A stretch of DNA of 11,703 bases from Opitutales bacterium (GTDB lineage Bacteria > Verrucomicrobiota > Verrucomicrobiia > Opitutales > T3Sed10-336): NCBI GenBank assembly GCA_007132315.1, contig SLOW01000154.1:1-11703 (forward strand), in the 5' to 3' direction. Made by a program: the position numbers and the translations under genes. Shown here one piece after another: positions 1 to 9,066 of this stretch (within the stretch, counting starts at the first letter, position 1; the number at the start of each line of letters is the position of its first letter). Under the pieces are notes generated by a model. The model was not told where the DNA came from. It saw nothing but the letters and a program-made list of their open reading frames with translations, and ran no database searches.

Positions 1-1174
1 ATTCCGCTTTGATCGCTTCCGCAACTTGGTTATGAAATTCCGCGAGTAGTTTCCAGCTTTCCGGATCCACCCAATGATAGGTCCATTCCGACTGGATATC
101 GGACTCGTTCTTGACCTCCCACCAATCGGCGGTCCGGCCGCTGTCCCGGATTTCAGCCGCAACGAACGCCCCGGCAAGTTCCCCCGCCGCGGCAAAATTT
201 TCCTTGGCGGGAGTGCCCCGCGGATTGCTCATACCTGGAATCTCCACAGCCATAAAGGTCGGCCAGTCATCCAAAGATTGCGCGAAACGCAGATCTGTAT
301 CCACTTCTCGGTAACGGTCCAGTTTCGCCTGGTCGAAAAACGAAAGATCGGCGTGCCCCGGTCTCTTCGGGTCTTCCCGGAGTAGCGGCTCGGTAAAGGT
401 ATCGTAGCGGGTTTCCAACTCGGGGCCGAGTTTGAAGATTTGCCGGCCGGGAAGAAATCCTCGCGCGGCAAGTTCCTCCTCTATGCCCGATCGATCCTCG
501 CCAGGGGAAAAATAGAGACGGAAGAATGTCTCCGCCGGGAGTTCGGATACGCCCTCCAGGGAAAGGGTCGTTCTGGCATCAATCGTCACGATCTGCTCGA
601 CGGCAGTCCTATCAGCCCCGGGCGTCACAAAACGCGCGGCGTCGAATCGCTGAGGGATCCCCTCCAATGAAATCAGTCTTACGGTGGAAACGGTCCCGTT
701 GCCTCTCAAAATCAATTCCTGATCGGCCTTTGTAAAATCGGAGAAGTGGCGCGCCGGTATCCGAAGGCGATGCGTCGTTCGCTCCGTGATACTCGTCCTC
801 TGACTGGCATATTCGGTGCGGTAGCCGGCCCACCGAATCCCATCGAGATCGGAACCGTCGATCTCCAGAAAGGAGAATCTGAATACATGGGCCGCGACCT
901 CTCCGTCCACTGCGATCCTCTGCTCTCCGCTGCCGGTGAGCTTCTCCTCAAAAAGAGTGATATCCGTCAGCACTTTTTCCTGCGTATTGGGCTGGACGCG
1001 AACTTCATGCGGGTATTTATCAACGACCACTCCGAACAGGTGCTCGTGCGCCGCCTGTTCCCGTTCGGCATCGTCGAGTCCACCCTGAGCGACGAGGGCG
1101 GCCCCATTCGCGAGCACGAAAAAGATGGTAAGCCGGAGTGCGATTGCCGAGAGGAAAGGTCTGATCGATAACAT
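1..1174 (-). CDS. GH86-type beta-agarase/porphyranase, N-terminal part (runs off left edge)
   Basis: Read directly from the minus strand: an open frame of 391 codons starts at ATG 1172-1174 and continues past position 1. Residues 1-30 look like a Sec signal peptide (MLSIRPFLSA, then a hydrophobic stretch ending ALVAQ), so the product is probably exported. Residues about 45-170 are rich in beta-strand-like sequence and could be a carbohydrate-binding or jelly-roll domain. From about 193 the sequence matches the start of the other GH86 protein in this window: IVTIDARTTLSLEG here against TVTIDMESRWQLDG there, each followed by a y/YF..PG motif. Near the end, WWEVKNESDI (N356-E357) fits the acid/base strand of clan GH-A enzymes, followed by WKLLAEFHNQVAEAI, typical of GH86. 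The usual NEP is NES. The half with the expected nucleophile lies outside the window. It starts 8 bp after the GH2 stop and has no clear ribosome site, so it is probably the sixth gene of the operon. Family call is by motif recognition only. Confidence 0.65.
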   Translation of the reverse strand, partial: MLSIRPFLSAIALRLTIFFVLANGAALVAQGGLDDAEREQAAHEHLFGVVVDKYPHEVRVQPNTQEKVLTDITLFEEKLTGSGEQRIAVDGEVAAHVFRFSFLEIDGSDLDGIRWAGYRTEYASQRTSITERTTHRLRIPARHFSDFTKADQELILRGNGTVSTVRLISLEGIPQRFDAARFVTPGADRTAVEQIVTIDARTTLSLEGVSELPAETFFRLYFSPGEDRSGIEEELAARGFLPGRQIFKLGPELETRYDTFTEPLLREDPKRPGHADLSFFDQAKLDRYREVDTDLRFAQSLDDWPTFMAVEIPGMSNPRGTPAKENFAAAGELAGAFVAAEIRDSGRTADWWEVKNESDIQSEWTYHWVDPESWKLLAEFHNQVAEAIKAE

Positions 1175-1182
1175 AATTCAAC

Positions 1183-3726
1183 TTAAAGCGCCCCGTCGAC
1201 CGGGTTTAGATTGGAGACTCTTGGTTGAAATGACATTTGCTTTTCTCCGTCGATGGAGGCAGAGGGAGCCGACAGGGAACGGTTTTGGAGTTGCAGTTGA
1301 AGCTGGCCGGACACAAGGCCTTCGGACTTCCCCAGGACCGTCACCTTTCCGCCGCTTCCTTGACTGCCGATAAGAACCTGCGCCAATCCGTGGTAAACCT
1401 TTCGCCGATCTGAGCGGTCAGGCTCATGACTTGTCGGATTGCCGTTGCCGACCCCCACGATCTGAGCCGGGCCGTGGAGATCGAAGGCGACGAGGTTGTC
1501 GGCATCGGGAACAAGGTTTCCCTCTCGGTCCACCACCTCGACCCGCACGACCGCGAGCCCCCGGTTGTCGGACTCCGGACCTGAGCGATCAAGCTGCAAA
1601 CGAACCGCATAGGCCACCCCAGCCGTCCGCCTTACACACTTGGAGATCTCGTTGCCCGCTTGATCATACCCGACCGCTTCCAATTCCCCCGCCGCGTAAG
1701 GAATTTTCCAGCTCGCTTTGCCATACGGAGGAACATCCCGCGGGCCGCATGATTGCCCGTTGAGAAACAGTTCCACCTTGGAGCAATTTGTGTACGCCCA
1801 GACGTCAATCAACTCTCCTTCCTTTCCCGGCCAATTCCAATGCGGAAGCAGGTGCAGCATGGGAGCGGTGGTCCATTGTGATTGATAATAGAAATAGGCG
1901 TCTTTCGGAAACCCGCAAAGGTCCATCAATCCGTAGCGGGTCACCACCGACGGCCAACCGAACGGGAACGTCTCCCCCCGGTAGTCGAAACCGGTCCAGA
2001 GAAAGGTCCCGGCCACAAAATCTCTCGTCGCGCAATCGCGCCACGTCTCTTCGATGGTGCGCCCCCACGGAGTGAGAGTTTCGCTGTAAGCGGTTGATGT
2101 TCCTTCCCGCTCGCGGTTGGTCTCGACTGGTTTGATATCGGCAGCCGGCAGATGGGGACGTCCTTCGTAATATTCCACTCCGTAAAGGCCGCGGGTGGAA
2201 CTGGAGCCTCCGCTCTCGGTCGCGAGCAGCGGCCAGTCCGGGTACTTCGCGTGAAATTCATCGTAGCGTTCGGCTTCCGCCGTCAGTTCCCCGTCACTGC
2301 CTTCACGCATCGTGTAATTGGCCCCAAAAACATCCAGCTGAAATCCGTTGGCCACAAAATTATCCGCGATCGCGTTGAAGTCACAGTTGCTGCCATAGGT
2401 GCAAAGGCGCATCGGATCGAGCCGGTGCACCAGGTCTTGCATGACCCGCATGACGCGCGGACCCACCGGGCCTTCCTGAATATTCATTTCCTCGTTGCCG
2501 AGCGACCAGAGTATGACGCAGGGATGATTCCGATCGCGACGAACCAGGCTCTCGAGTTGCCCCAGCAATTCCGGGGAAGTTCCCGGCATTCGATGCTCAT
2601 CGATCACCAAAATGCCCAATTCGTCACATAGGTCGAGCAGAGCGGGCGCGGGCGGATTGTGGGCCGTCCGCAAGGCATTGGCGCCCATTTCGAGCAAACG
2701 CCCGAGCCGCCAACGGTAGAGTTCCTTCGGAATCGCGGTTCCGACTCCGGCATGATCCTGGTGCTCGCAAACGCCTTTCAGTTTCATCAGCTTTCCGTTG
2801 ATGGAAAACCCTTGCGCCGCATCAAAGCGAATCGAGCGCGCACCGAATCGCGTTTCCAAACGGTCCACCTCGACATCGCCAACATAAATGCTCGTTCGCA
2901 AAAGGTAAAGGTGGGGATCCGCAGGCTCCCAGAGCCGGGGACGGGCAAGGATCAATTCGCGATCGACCTCCACCGTTTCGCCAGAACCGACTGAAATTCG
3001 CGCCGAGTCAGTTGAAAGCACATTGCCGGTCGCCTCCGAACTCAATACCTGAAAAACGACCGCACATTCAGCCGCTCCGAATCCAGCGTTGATAACTCTT
3101 GCCGAAATTCCGATGACCGCCTCCGCCGGATCCGATTCGTGCGGGATGCGCGGCATGACGTGAATCCCGCCATAGGGAATATGAACCTCCGGGGTGATGA
3201 CTACTCGGGCATCGCGATATATCCCCCCTCCTTCATACGACCACAACTCGAATTCCCGCGCGTCGCACTCGACCGCCACGCAGTTGTTTCCGTCCGAGGA
3301 GAGCATTTCCGTGACGTCGAACGAGACGCTCGTGTATCCAGAAAGGTGCTTCCCGACAAAATGTCCGTTACACCAGATGGTGCTGTCGCGGTAGATCCCA
3401 TCAAACTCCAGATGCACTCGACAGTTGTCAGTCGATCCGGCCGAAAGACGGAATGTTTTCCGGTAACACGCCACGTCGGCCGGCAGGGACCCATGCACGA
3501 CATTCGCCTCCGCCGAGAACGTTCCATCGATCACAAAGTCATGGGGAATCGACACCATCGCCCAATCTTCATCCGGAAACCCGGTTTTCGAAAGAGCATG
3601 ATTCCCGGCCTTCATCCACTCGGGAACGGCAAAACGGTTCGCATGGATCGAGCCATGGTTTCGCACGGCGATTTCACCACGATGAAACCGCCAATCAGAT
3701 CCGAGTGAGTAGGTTTGTCTCATCAT
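1183..3726 (-). CDS. GH2 family beta-galactosidase (cytoplasmic, DUF4982-type)
   Basis: 847 residues, a normal length for this GH2 subgroup. Domain order: N-terminal sugar-binding jelly roll (about 1-180, with DWAMVSIPHDFVIDGTF and YRKTFRL), immunoglobulin-like domain (about 195-295), TIM barrel (about 300-620), a DUF4982-like beta domain (about 638-690, DVWAYTNCSKVELFLNG), and a final Ig-like domain (about 700-810, VVDREGNLVPDADNLVAF). Catalytic residues are visible: acid/base E412 in RDRNHPCVILWSLGNEE and nucleophile E504 in LLATESGG. AHNPPAPALLDLCDELG and TGFDYRGE are further family signatures. There is no signal peptide, so it probably acts in the cytoplasm on imported oligosaccharides, removing terminal beta-D-galactose. 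GH2 enzymes of this type occur in agar and porphyran loci. The start ATG overlaps the symporter stop in an ATGA (positions 3723-3726), suggesting translational coupling; a second in-frame ATG follows immediately. Beta-glucuronidase or another GH2 activity is not excluded. Confidence 0.9.
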   Translation of the reverse strand: MMRQTYSLGSDWRFHRGEIAVRNHGSIHANRFAVPEWMKAGNHALSKTGFPDEDWAMVSIPHDFVIDGTFSAEANVVHGSLPADVACYRKTFRLSAGSTDNCRVHLEFDGIYRDSTIWCNGHFVGKHLSGYTSVSFDVTEMLSSDGNNCVAVECDAREFELWSYEGGGIYRDARVVITPEVHIPYGGIHVMPRIPHESDPAEAVIGISARVINAGFGAAECAVVFQVLSSEATGNVLSTDSARISVGSGETVEVDRELILARPRLWEPADPHLYLLRTSIYVGDVEVDRLETRFGARSIRFDAAQGFSINGKLMKLKGVCEHQDHAGVGTAIPKELYRWRLGRLLEMGANALRTAHNPPAPALLDLCDELGILVIDEHRMPGTSPELLGQLESLVRRDRNHPCVILWSLGNEEMNIQEGPVGPRVMRVMQDLVHRLDPMRLCTYGSNCDFNAIADNFVANGFQLDVFGANYTMREGSDGELTAEAERYDEFHAKYPDWPLLATESGGSSSTRGLYGVEYYEGRPHLPAADIKPVETNREREGTSTAYSETLTPWGRTIEETWRDCATRDFVAGTFLWTGFDYRGETFPFGWPSVVTRYGLMDLCGFPKDAYFYYQSQWTTAPMLHLLPHWNWPGKEGELIDVWAYTNCSKVELFLNGQSCGPRDVPPYGKASWKIPYAAGELEAVGYDQAGNEISKCVRRTAGVAYAVRLQLDRSGPESDNRGLAVVRVEVVDREGNLVPDADNLVAFDLHGPAQIVGVGNGNPTSHEPDRSDRRKVYHGLAQVLIGSQGSGGKVTVLGKSEGLVSGQLQLQLQNRSLSAPSASIDGEKQMSFQPRVSNLNPVDGAL

Positions 3727-5813
3727 TTTGTCGATGTCGTCTTCGTTACAGCCGTCGTCCTCAATGAATCACGATCGTTCTCATCCCGATCGAAGGAGGC
3801 CGCCCCGCCGGCCGGATCAGGGGTAAATCCATCGTCCGCCTCATCTACCTTTACTCGCGCCAGGTCCCGGAATAGCCGGGTGACATCGCGGAAGCCTCCA
3901 CATGCAAACCAGATCGCGGTAACCAGAGATACGAATCCCTGGAGTCCCAGCAACCAGGTCCATCCGGTCCGCCACACCTCGGATCCAGGGTTTACCCGAA
4001 AACTGTAAACCGTGCCGGCAACAAAGACCGCGGACATCAGGGTCACCCACCCGATCATCGCCAGATAGACGCAGGTATCCAAACGGGTGAAGTCCTTGTT
4101 GATTCCAATCCATCGCAGCTTCAATTGTTTCAACTTAGGGACCGGCTCGCCCTTAATAAGGTTGTCATTTTCAACCGAATACACTCCGCGATGCAGCAGG
4201 CGATCCATATTGTGGGGTTTCCTGCATGTACAGAGAGAAACCGCGATATACACGACGTAAGCCAAAGCAACGGCCCCGACGGCGATGTACAGCCCGTTGA
4301 TAATCTGATCGTTCCATGGAAAGGTCATCTCGGGCCAGATTTGCCGGGCAATAATTCCGCCAAACGACACCACACTTCCGGTGATCATCCCGGCCCACGC
4401 ACCCGCGGTGGTTCCCCGGCTCCAGTAAAGCCCCCCGATAATGGCGCAGGAGGCGCCCCCGACATAAATGGCGCCAGTGATTTCAACCCACATGAAGATG
4501 AAATCTTTCATCGTCCAAAGCGAACTGAATACAAACGCAATCACCCCAATCAGTACGATTGACCACCTGAGCAACGTCAGGTGCTCACGTGTATCGAATG
4601 TTCGGTTACGCAATGGAATCACCACATCCTGCAAAAACATGGATCCCCAGGAATGATAGGCGGAATTGTCGGTCGAGATCGACGCCCCCACCATGAAAAT
4701 CACGAACAGTCCGATCAATCCCGCCGGCAAGGTTTCAAAAAGGACCAGCGGCACGAACATCTGGGATTGCAGGTAGGAGTCTTCGATCCCATCCGCCATG
4801 GCACGAATGTTCTCCTGCTCGGCGGCGAAGTCGGGATTCCACGCCACCGTATAGGCGGAAATCGCAAAAATCAACGTTCCCACTCCTATCATCAACCAGC
4901 GCCACGAGCTGAGAATATTCCCCATCCTCGCCTCGTGGGGAGTCCGGGCCGCGGTCATATAACCGGCGCCCCCTTGCCACACACCGGTTTTCGCAATGAC
5001 CAAAATTCCCATCATGACGAAAAACGCCAGGCCGAAATCCGGAAGTCCATCCAGCTTGAACGGATTTAACATCGACACACCTTCCGGCCGCGAAAAACCG
5101 CTCTGCAATTCCTGCGACGCAGGTTCCTGGATCCTCTCCGAAGCGAGCAATGTATCCAAAATCCTAGACCATCCGATATGATACAACAAGAAGATTGATC
5201 CGACAACAATTCCAAGCGTCGCGATCACACCTTGGAAAAAGTCAGTCACCATGATCGCGATCTGCCCGCCCGATATAGCCATCGTTACCGCCCCGGCCAC
5301 CATCTCGAACACCAGGACATGATAGGTGGAAACGTCCAGTCCCATCACACCAAAACTGGTCGGCAATTGCAGGAAATACAGGAGGAAGTTGGCGGTCACC
5401 ATCGGAAAAACAGCGCAGTTCAAAACCCCCGAAATGAATCCCAGCGAACCGGTGAATATCCGAAGTCGCCGGCTGTAACGCGCTTCGATAAACTGGGCCA
5501 TCGTCAAGACCCGCGTCTCCCTGTAGCGATAAATCACAAATCCGGTCAGCGCGATAACCGCCCCGATCGGAGCATACATCATGCCCCACCAATGCCCTCC
5601 CAATCCATTGCGATAGAGGGATTCGAAACTCCCGATCACCCCGATCGCCGCCAGGAACGCCATACTCTGCGAAACCGTCAACAGGTAACGTCCAGCCAAC
5701 CGCTCCGACGAAAGAAAGCCGGCCACCGATGTGGTCATCCTTTTGGTGACCCACGCTATACTCCCCAGGCATGCGAAGAAAAGCGATATAATGATCCAAT
5801 CCAGGAGAGTCAT
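3723..5813 (-). CDS. SSS-family sodium:solute symporter
   Basis: 696 residues from ATG 5811-5813. An in-frame TTG upstream at 5861 would add 16 polar residues and overlap the GH86 stop; the ATG is preferred because it starts just before the first membrane helix (LLDWIIISLFFACLGSIAWV) and leaves a 13-bp gap. The protein has about 13 or more hydrophobic segments. The stretch VGASISTDNSAYHSWG (about 376-391) is the family's conserved S/T-rich segment that contributes to the sodium site. It is longer than most SSS proteins (about 500-600): a soluble linker with LLHRGVY (about 539-546) is followed by two further membrane helices (about 581-605 and 617-641) and a charged, disordered tail. The likely role is Na+-driven uptake of sugars or small oligosaccharides across the inner membrane, serving the GH2 and GH29 enzymes. 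The substrate cannot be read from the sequence. Confidence 0.92.
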   Translation of the reverse strand: MTLLDWIIISLFFACLGSIAWVTKRMTTSVAGFLSSERLAGRYLLTVSQSMAFLAAIGVIGSFESLYRNGLGGHWWGMMYAPIGAVIALTGFVIYRYRETRVLTMAQFIEARYSRRLRIFTGSLGFISGVLNCAVFPMVTANFLLYFLQLPTSFGVMGLDVSTYHVLVFEMVAGAVTMAISGGQIAIMVTDFFQGVIATLGIVVGSIFLLYHIGWSRILDTLLASERIQEPASQELQSGFSRPEGVSMLNPFKLDGLPDFGLAFFVMMGILVIAKTGVWQGGAGYMTAARTPHEARMGNILSSWRWLMIGVGTLIFAISAYTVAWNPDFAAEQENIRAMADGIEDSYLQSQMFVPLVLFETLPAGLIGLFVIFMVGASISTDNSAYHSWGSMFLQDVVIPLRNRTFDTREHLTLLRWSIVLIGVIAFVFSSLWTMKDFIFMWVEITGAIYVGGASCAIIGGLYWSRGTTAGAWAGMITGSVVSFGGIIARQIWPEMTFPWNDQIINGLYIAVGAVALAYVVYIAVSLCTCRKPHNMDRLLHRGVYSVENDNLIKGEPVPKLKQLKLRWIGINKDFTRLDTCVYLAMIGWVTLMSAVFVAGTVYSFRVNPGSEVWRTGWTWLLGLQGFVSLVTAIWFACGGFRDVTRLFRDLARVKVDEADDGFTPDPAGGAASFDRDENDRDSLRTTAVTKTTSTK

Positions 5814-5826
5814 GCAGTCTCTTTCT

Positions 5827-7761
5827 TCAGTCTGAAAGAATCTCTCCTCGCTCACCGGCAACGACCAGGACGACCGTCGAAAGATCGCCCCCGTCGTCCG
5901 GAAATGCGATCGTAACTTCGTTGCTCTCTTCGATCAACTCCGGGTGAACGGAGATGGGAACAACTCCGAAGTAGGCAGCCAGTTTCGACTGATCCCCGCC
6001 CCAGTCCGCCTCCGGCAATGTCAGCCGTTCCCCGTTAAACGTCACCTCAGGCCGGCGGGATAAGCCGTGGGCGCGCCCAAAACCGACCCGGAGAGTTGCA
6101 CGCACAATATTCCTCCCACCCGGCGTATCGAAGGAGAAGGTTTCCGGAGAGTCCTCCTTGATCGGCAACAGAGTACGGTCTCCATACACCCATCGCTCAT
6201 CGATCAGCCTCGGCTGTCGCGCCAAACCACCGTCACGATGAAAGGAGATCCGAATCTTTTCGTGGCCGCCAATCACCAGGTTCTTCAGATCGTAATCTTC
6301 ATCTTCCTTCCACCGAACCAATTCCGCTTCCCGGTCGAACGTCAGACGATGCATCGATCTAATATCCCAACCCGCCTCCGTGAGATTCAACTCCAGCGAT
6401 TTCGGCGACAAGGAAAGGTTGTCCATGACCAGCCACCCTTTGTTTCCGTCAACAAAACCAGCCGCCTCAACGTTATGATCATCCGGTTCCACATAAATTC
6501 TTTCGCCTTCAATTCCGGCCCAAAGGTCGAAAAAATGACGAAGGGTTGTCATCCGAAAACCTCCATCCTCCTCTCGCCGCAACATCGACGCGTAGTAGTC
6601 CGGATTCCACGCGGATGTATCCAAAAGGATGAACGGAACGGATTTCAACACCCGCCCGGGCCGCCGCATGAACCCCATCGTTTTCCGGTTGGCACTGTTT
6701 ATCATCATCCAATTCTGCAACTCCTCGTTCTCCTTCGAAAGAGCCGGATCGTTTTCCCCACCCGGATCGTTGATCATCTCCGTATCGTATCCGCCAACTT
6801 CGCTGAAAAACTTCGGATGAACCCGCCCGAACTGATTGAAAGTATAATTCTCCAGAAAATCGAGCCGGGCCTCGTCATGCCCTCCACTGACCAAGAAACT
6901 GTCGTCCGTCAAAGCGGCTTTCTGCGCGTCCTGATAAAAGTCATAACTGTGAAATGCCAGGTAACGGACTTGTGCACTGGTCCGGTCGATAAACGGACGC
7001 AGCCCGTCGCGCCACGGATTAAAATTTTTGACAAATACGTAAGGCGCGAACATGCACGGCCCTCCAAATTTGATTTCCGGAAACTCCTCCGCGAACCGTT
7101 CTCCCACCGCCACATAAAGATCCGCCAATCGCTCCCAATCATGAGCCCACCACCCCTCAGGTTCGTTCGACAGTTCGAAGAATCTCACCCGGTGCCGATG
7201 TCGCGGGAGAACCTGCGAGCGAAATGTTTGTACAATATAATCCGCCATCCGATCGAGATCCCAGTAGTAAAAAATCGCGTTCTTCGTCCCCGCAATCCCA
7301 TCCGGCGCCTCCACAAGCGCGTCGGGTTCTCCCACGCCCGTAACAATCAAAGAGACTCGTTCCAAATGATTTTCATAAATGGCATTCTTCAAGGGATCGC
7401 GAGGAGTCGACGCAGCCCATTCCTTAAAAGACGGCGCCCCCGATTCTACGAATCGCTCCCAAACCCGCGGACCGATTCCCCGCCCCTGGAGCCGTCCGAA
7501 ATTAACGTCCAATTCGTTCACCAATACGGACACCCAATCCTCCGGCACGCTTCCGGGACCATGTATATTGAAGTACTGGGTACGATCGAGCGTCGTCGTT
7601 CCGTCGAGCTGCCACCGGCTCTCCATATCAATCGTCACCGTCGCGACGGATTCACCTCCTCGCGATTCCTGTGCCCCCGGCAACAAGACCGCCACCGCTC
7701 CGGCGATTCCCCAAGCACATTTACGAAATCTTCGCCACACGAAATATCGGATTGTCTCCAT
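5827..7761 (-). CDS. Secreted GH86 family beta-agarase/beta-porphyranase
   Basis: 644 residues. The N-terminus (METIRYFVWRRFRK, then GIAGAVAVLLPGA) is a signal peptide with likely cleavage near residue 30. The mature part begins with the GH86-like TVTIDMESRWQLDG (41-54) and a YFNIHGPG motif, then a TIM barrel (about 70-420). Probable acid/base is E200 in FFELSNEPEGW and probable nucleophile is E321 in KFFSEVGGY. NPWRDGLRPFID, HSYDFY and RPGRVLKSVPFILL are family-like blocks. Two C-terminal beta-sandwich domains follow (about 430-510 and 525-640), as in characterised GH86 enzymes. Family knowledge: GH86 members are endo-acting hydrolases of agarose or porphyran that cleave beta-1,4 linkages. 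The choice between agar, porphyran or a related galactan cannot be made here. The start overlaps the GH29 gene by 41 bp and is supported by a GGGAG ribosome site 8 nt upstream of the ATG. Confidence 0.85.
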   Translation of the reverse strand: METIRYFVWRRFRKCAWGIAGAVAVLLPGAQESRGGESVATVTIDMESRWQLDGTTTLDRTQYFNIHGPGSVPEDWVSVLVNELDVNFGRLQGRGIGPRVWERFVESGAPSFKEWAASTPRDPLKNAIYENHLERVSLIVTGVGEPDALVEAPDGIAGTKNAIFYYWDLDRMADYIVQTFRSQVLPRHRHRVRFFELSNEPEGWWAHDWERLADLYVAVGERFAEEFPEIKFGGPCMFAPYVFVKNFNPWRDGLRPFIDRTSAQVRYLAFHSYDFYQDAQKAALTDDSFLVSGGHDEARLDFLENYTFNQFGRVHPKFFSEVGGYDTEMINDPGGENDPALSKENEELQNWMMINSANRKTMGFMRRPGRVLKSVPFILLDTSAWNPDYYASMLRREEDGGFRMTTLRHFFDLWAGIEGERIYVEPDDHNVEAAGFVDGNKGWLVMDNLSLSPKSLELNLTEAGWDIRSMHRLTFDREAELVRWKEDEDYDLKNLVIGGHEKIRISFHRDGGLARQPRLIDERWVYGDRTLLPIKEDSPETFSFDTPGGRNIVRATLRVGFGRAHGLSRRPEVTFNGERLTLPEADWGGDQSKLAAYFGVVPISVHPELIEESNEVTIAFPDDGGDLSTVVLVVAGERGEILSD

Positions 7762-9034
7762 AATAAAAACTCCCTGGGTTCAAAGTGAGGGCACCCTCAC
7801 CGATCTTTTCCCAATTGGCCTGACTGCCATCGTCCGTCCAACAAATGCGACTCGGAACGATCGGCAGGTCGCAAATCGTCCGCCATCCCGAATTTCCATC
7901 CGAAGATGCGGTCACATCGTGGTCGCCACCCACCTGCAAACCGGTGGCGAAATAATAATACTCTCCTTGATACTCCATCAGGAAGTCATCCTTCTCCGTT
8001 GAAGCTTCCACCGGATCGCCATCCATAAGCGGCGCCCCATATTCTCGCAGCCAATCTCCCAGCCGCAGAATGGTCGCCCGGTCGAGATCCGGCAAGGATC
8101 CGTTCCCGAGCGGTCCAACATTGAGCAAATAATTGGCGCCATACCTGCGGCAGGCACAAAAATTCCGAATGAGCTCCGCAACCGGTTTGTGCAGGAAATC
8201 GCTCGGAGTATATCCCCAATGTCCGTTAACAGTTTCGCACGTCTCCATCGCCAGCGGACGGGACGTCCCTCTAAAACCGGATTTCCCCGGCACCGCCTGT
8301 TCAAAGGTAAGGACATCCAATTCCGGATGACCAACCGCACCGCGTGCGTGCAATCCCGTGTTGTTCACAAGGACGGCCCGCGGCTGGTGCTTTCTGATCA
8401 TGGCGTAGAGGCGATCTTCTTTCCAATCGTCATCGGGACGATTCCAATTGCCATCGAACCAAAACCCGCCGATTTCCCCATAATTGCGGCAAAGCACCTC
8501 AACGGAAGCATGTAGATAGTCGAGGTACTCATCAAACTCACCCGGCGAAAGGTCCTTGGTCGAACGTCCACGCCACCACCAGTCGCCGGTCGTGTGGTAC
8601 AAGAGCGGTGTAATGCCCGCGCCACGACAGGCCGTCACGAATTCAGCCACCAAATCCCGTCCCGCCGCGCTATGCGGAGCGTCAAAAGTATTCAACCCCC
8701 GCGTGTCATACAGCGAGAATCCTTCGTGATGGCGCGCGGTCAAGACCGCGTATCGTCCACCGGACCGACGGACAAAATCCGCCCACGCCACAGCGTCGAA
8801 TTCCGACGCCGTGAACGATTCCGCAAGCTTCCCATACTCCGGCCAGGAATGTCCCCGCAACAAATACGCCCACTCCCCCTGCCCCAGCAGAGAATAGAGC
8901 CCATAATGAAAGAAAATTCCCGCCCCCAGCTTTCGAAAGCTCTCCGTCCGCGCCGCGATATCTTCCCTGGCGCCGACCGGGCCGCGACTCAGCACTCCAC
9001 CTCTTTCAACTTCTTCCGTGCGTGTTACATTCAT
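7721..9034 (-). CDS. GH29 family alpha-L-fucosidase-type enzyme (possibly alpha-L-galactosidase)
   Basis: 437 residues from ATG 9032-9034; a TTG directly upstream (9035-9037) is an alternative start. The AAGGAGAAGG ribosome site lies about 14 nt from the ATG, or 11 nt from the TTG. The GH29 fold is clear: GAGIFFHYGLYS, RYAVLTARHHEGFSLYDT, GFWFDGNWNR with the expected nucleophile D194, a WGYTPSD block, and RRYGANYLLNVGPLGNG. After the barrel (about 330 residues) there is only a short C-terminal domain of about 100 residues, ending FRVAKIS. There is no signal peptide, so a cytoplasmic exo-enzyme is likely. Known family role: hydrolysis of terminal alpha-L-fucosides; some GH29 members in porphyran loci act on alpha-L-galactose, which is L-fucose with a hydroxyl at C6. 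Given the two GH86 neighbours, an alpha-L-galactoside substrate is a reasonable inference. The gap to the pseudopilin stop is 32 bp. Confidence 0.88.
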   Translation of the reverse strand: MNVTRTEEVERGGVLSRGPVGAREDIAARTESFRKLGAGIFFHYGLYSLLGQGEWAYLLRGHSWPEYGKLAESFTASEFDAVAWADFVRRSGGRYAVLTARHHEGFSLYDTRGLNTFDAPHSAAGRDLVAEFVTACRGAGITPLLYHTTGDWWWRGRSTKDLSPGEFDEYLDYLHASVEVLCRNYGEIGGFWFDGNWNRPDDDWKEDRLYAMIRKHQPRAVLVNNTGLHARGAVGHPELDVLTFEQAVPGKSGFRGTSRPLAMETCETVNGHWGYTPSDFLHKPVAELIRNFCACRRYGANYLLNVGPLGNGSLPDLDRATILRLGDWLREYGAPLMDGDPVEASTEKDDFLMEYQGEYYYFATGLQVGGDHDVTASSDGNSGWRTICDLPIVPSRICWTDDGSQANWEKIGEGALTLNPGSFYYGDNPIFRVAKIS

Positions 9035-9066
9035 CAAATTTCAAAAATCCTTCTCCTTCATTATCA

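Noticed and set aside
5814..5861. TTG-started 16-residue extension of the symporter
   Set aside because: The added residues are polar, overlap the GH86 stop and precede a normal ATG that starts right before the first membrane helix.
5232..5915. 227-codon plus-strand frame opposite the symporter
   Set aside because: Antisense shadow of the SSS gene with low-complexity His/Arg/Gln composition and no domain.
6067..7788. 573-codon plus-strand open frame opposite the GH86 gene
   Set aside because: It is the antisense shadow of a clear GH86 coding sequence; it is rich in Arg, Pro and His and shows no family motif.
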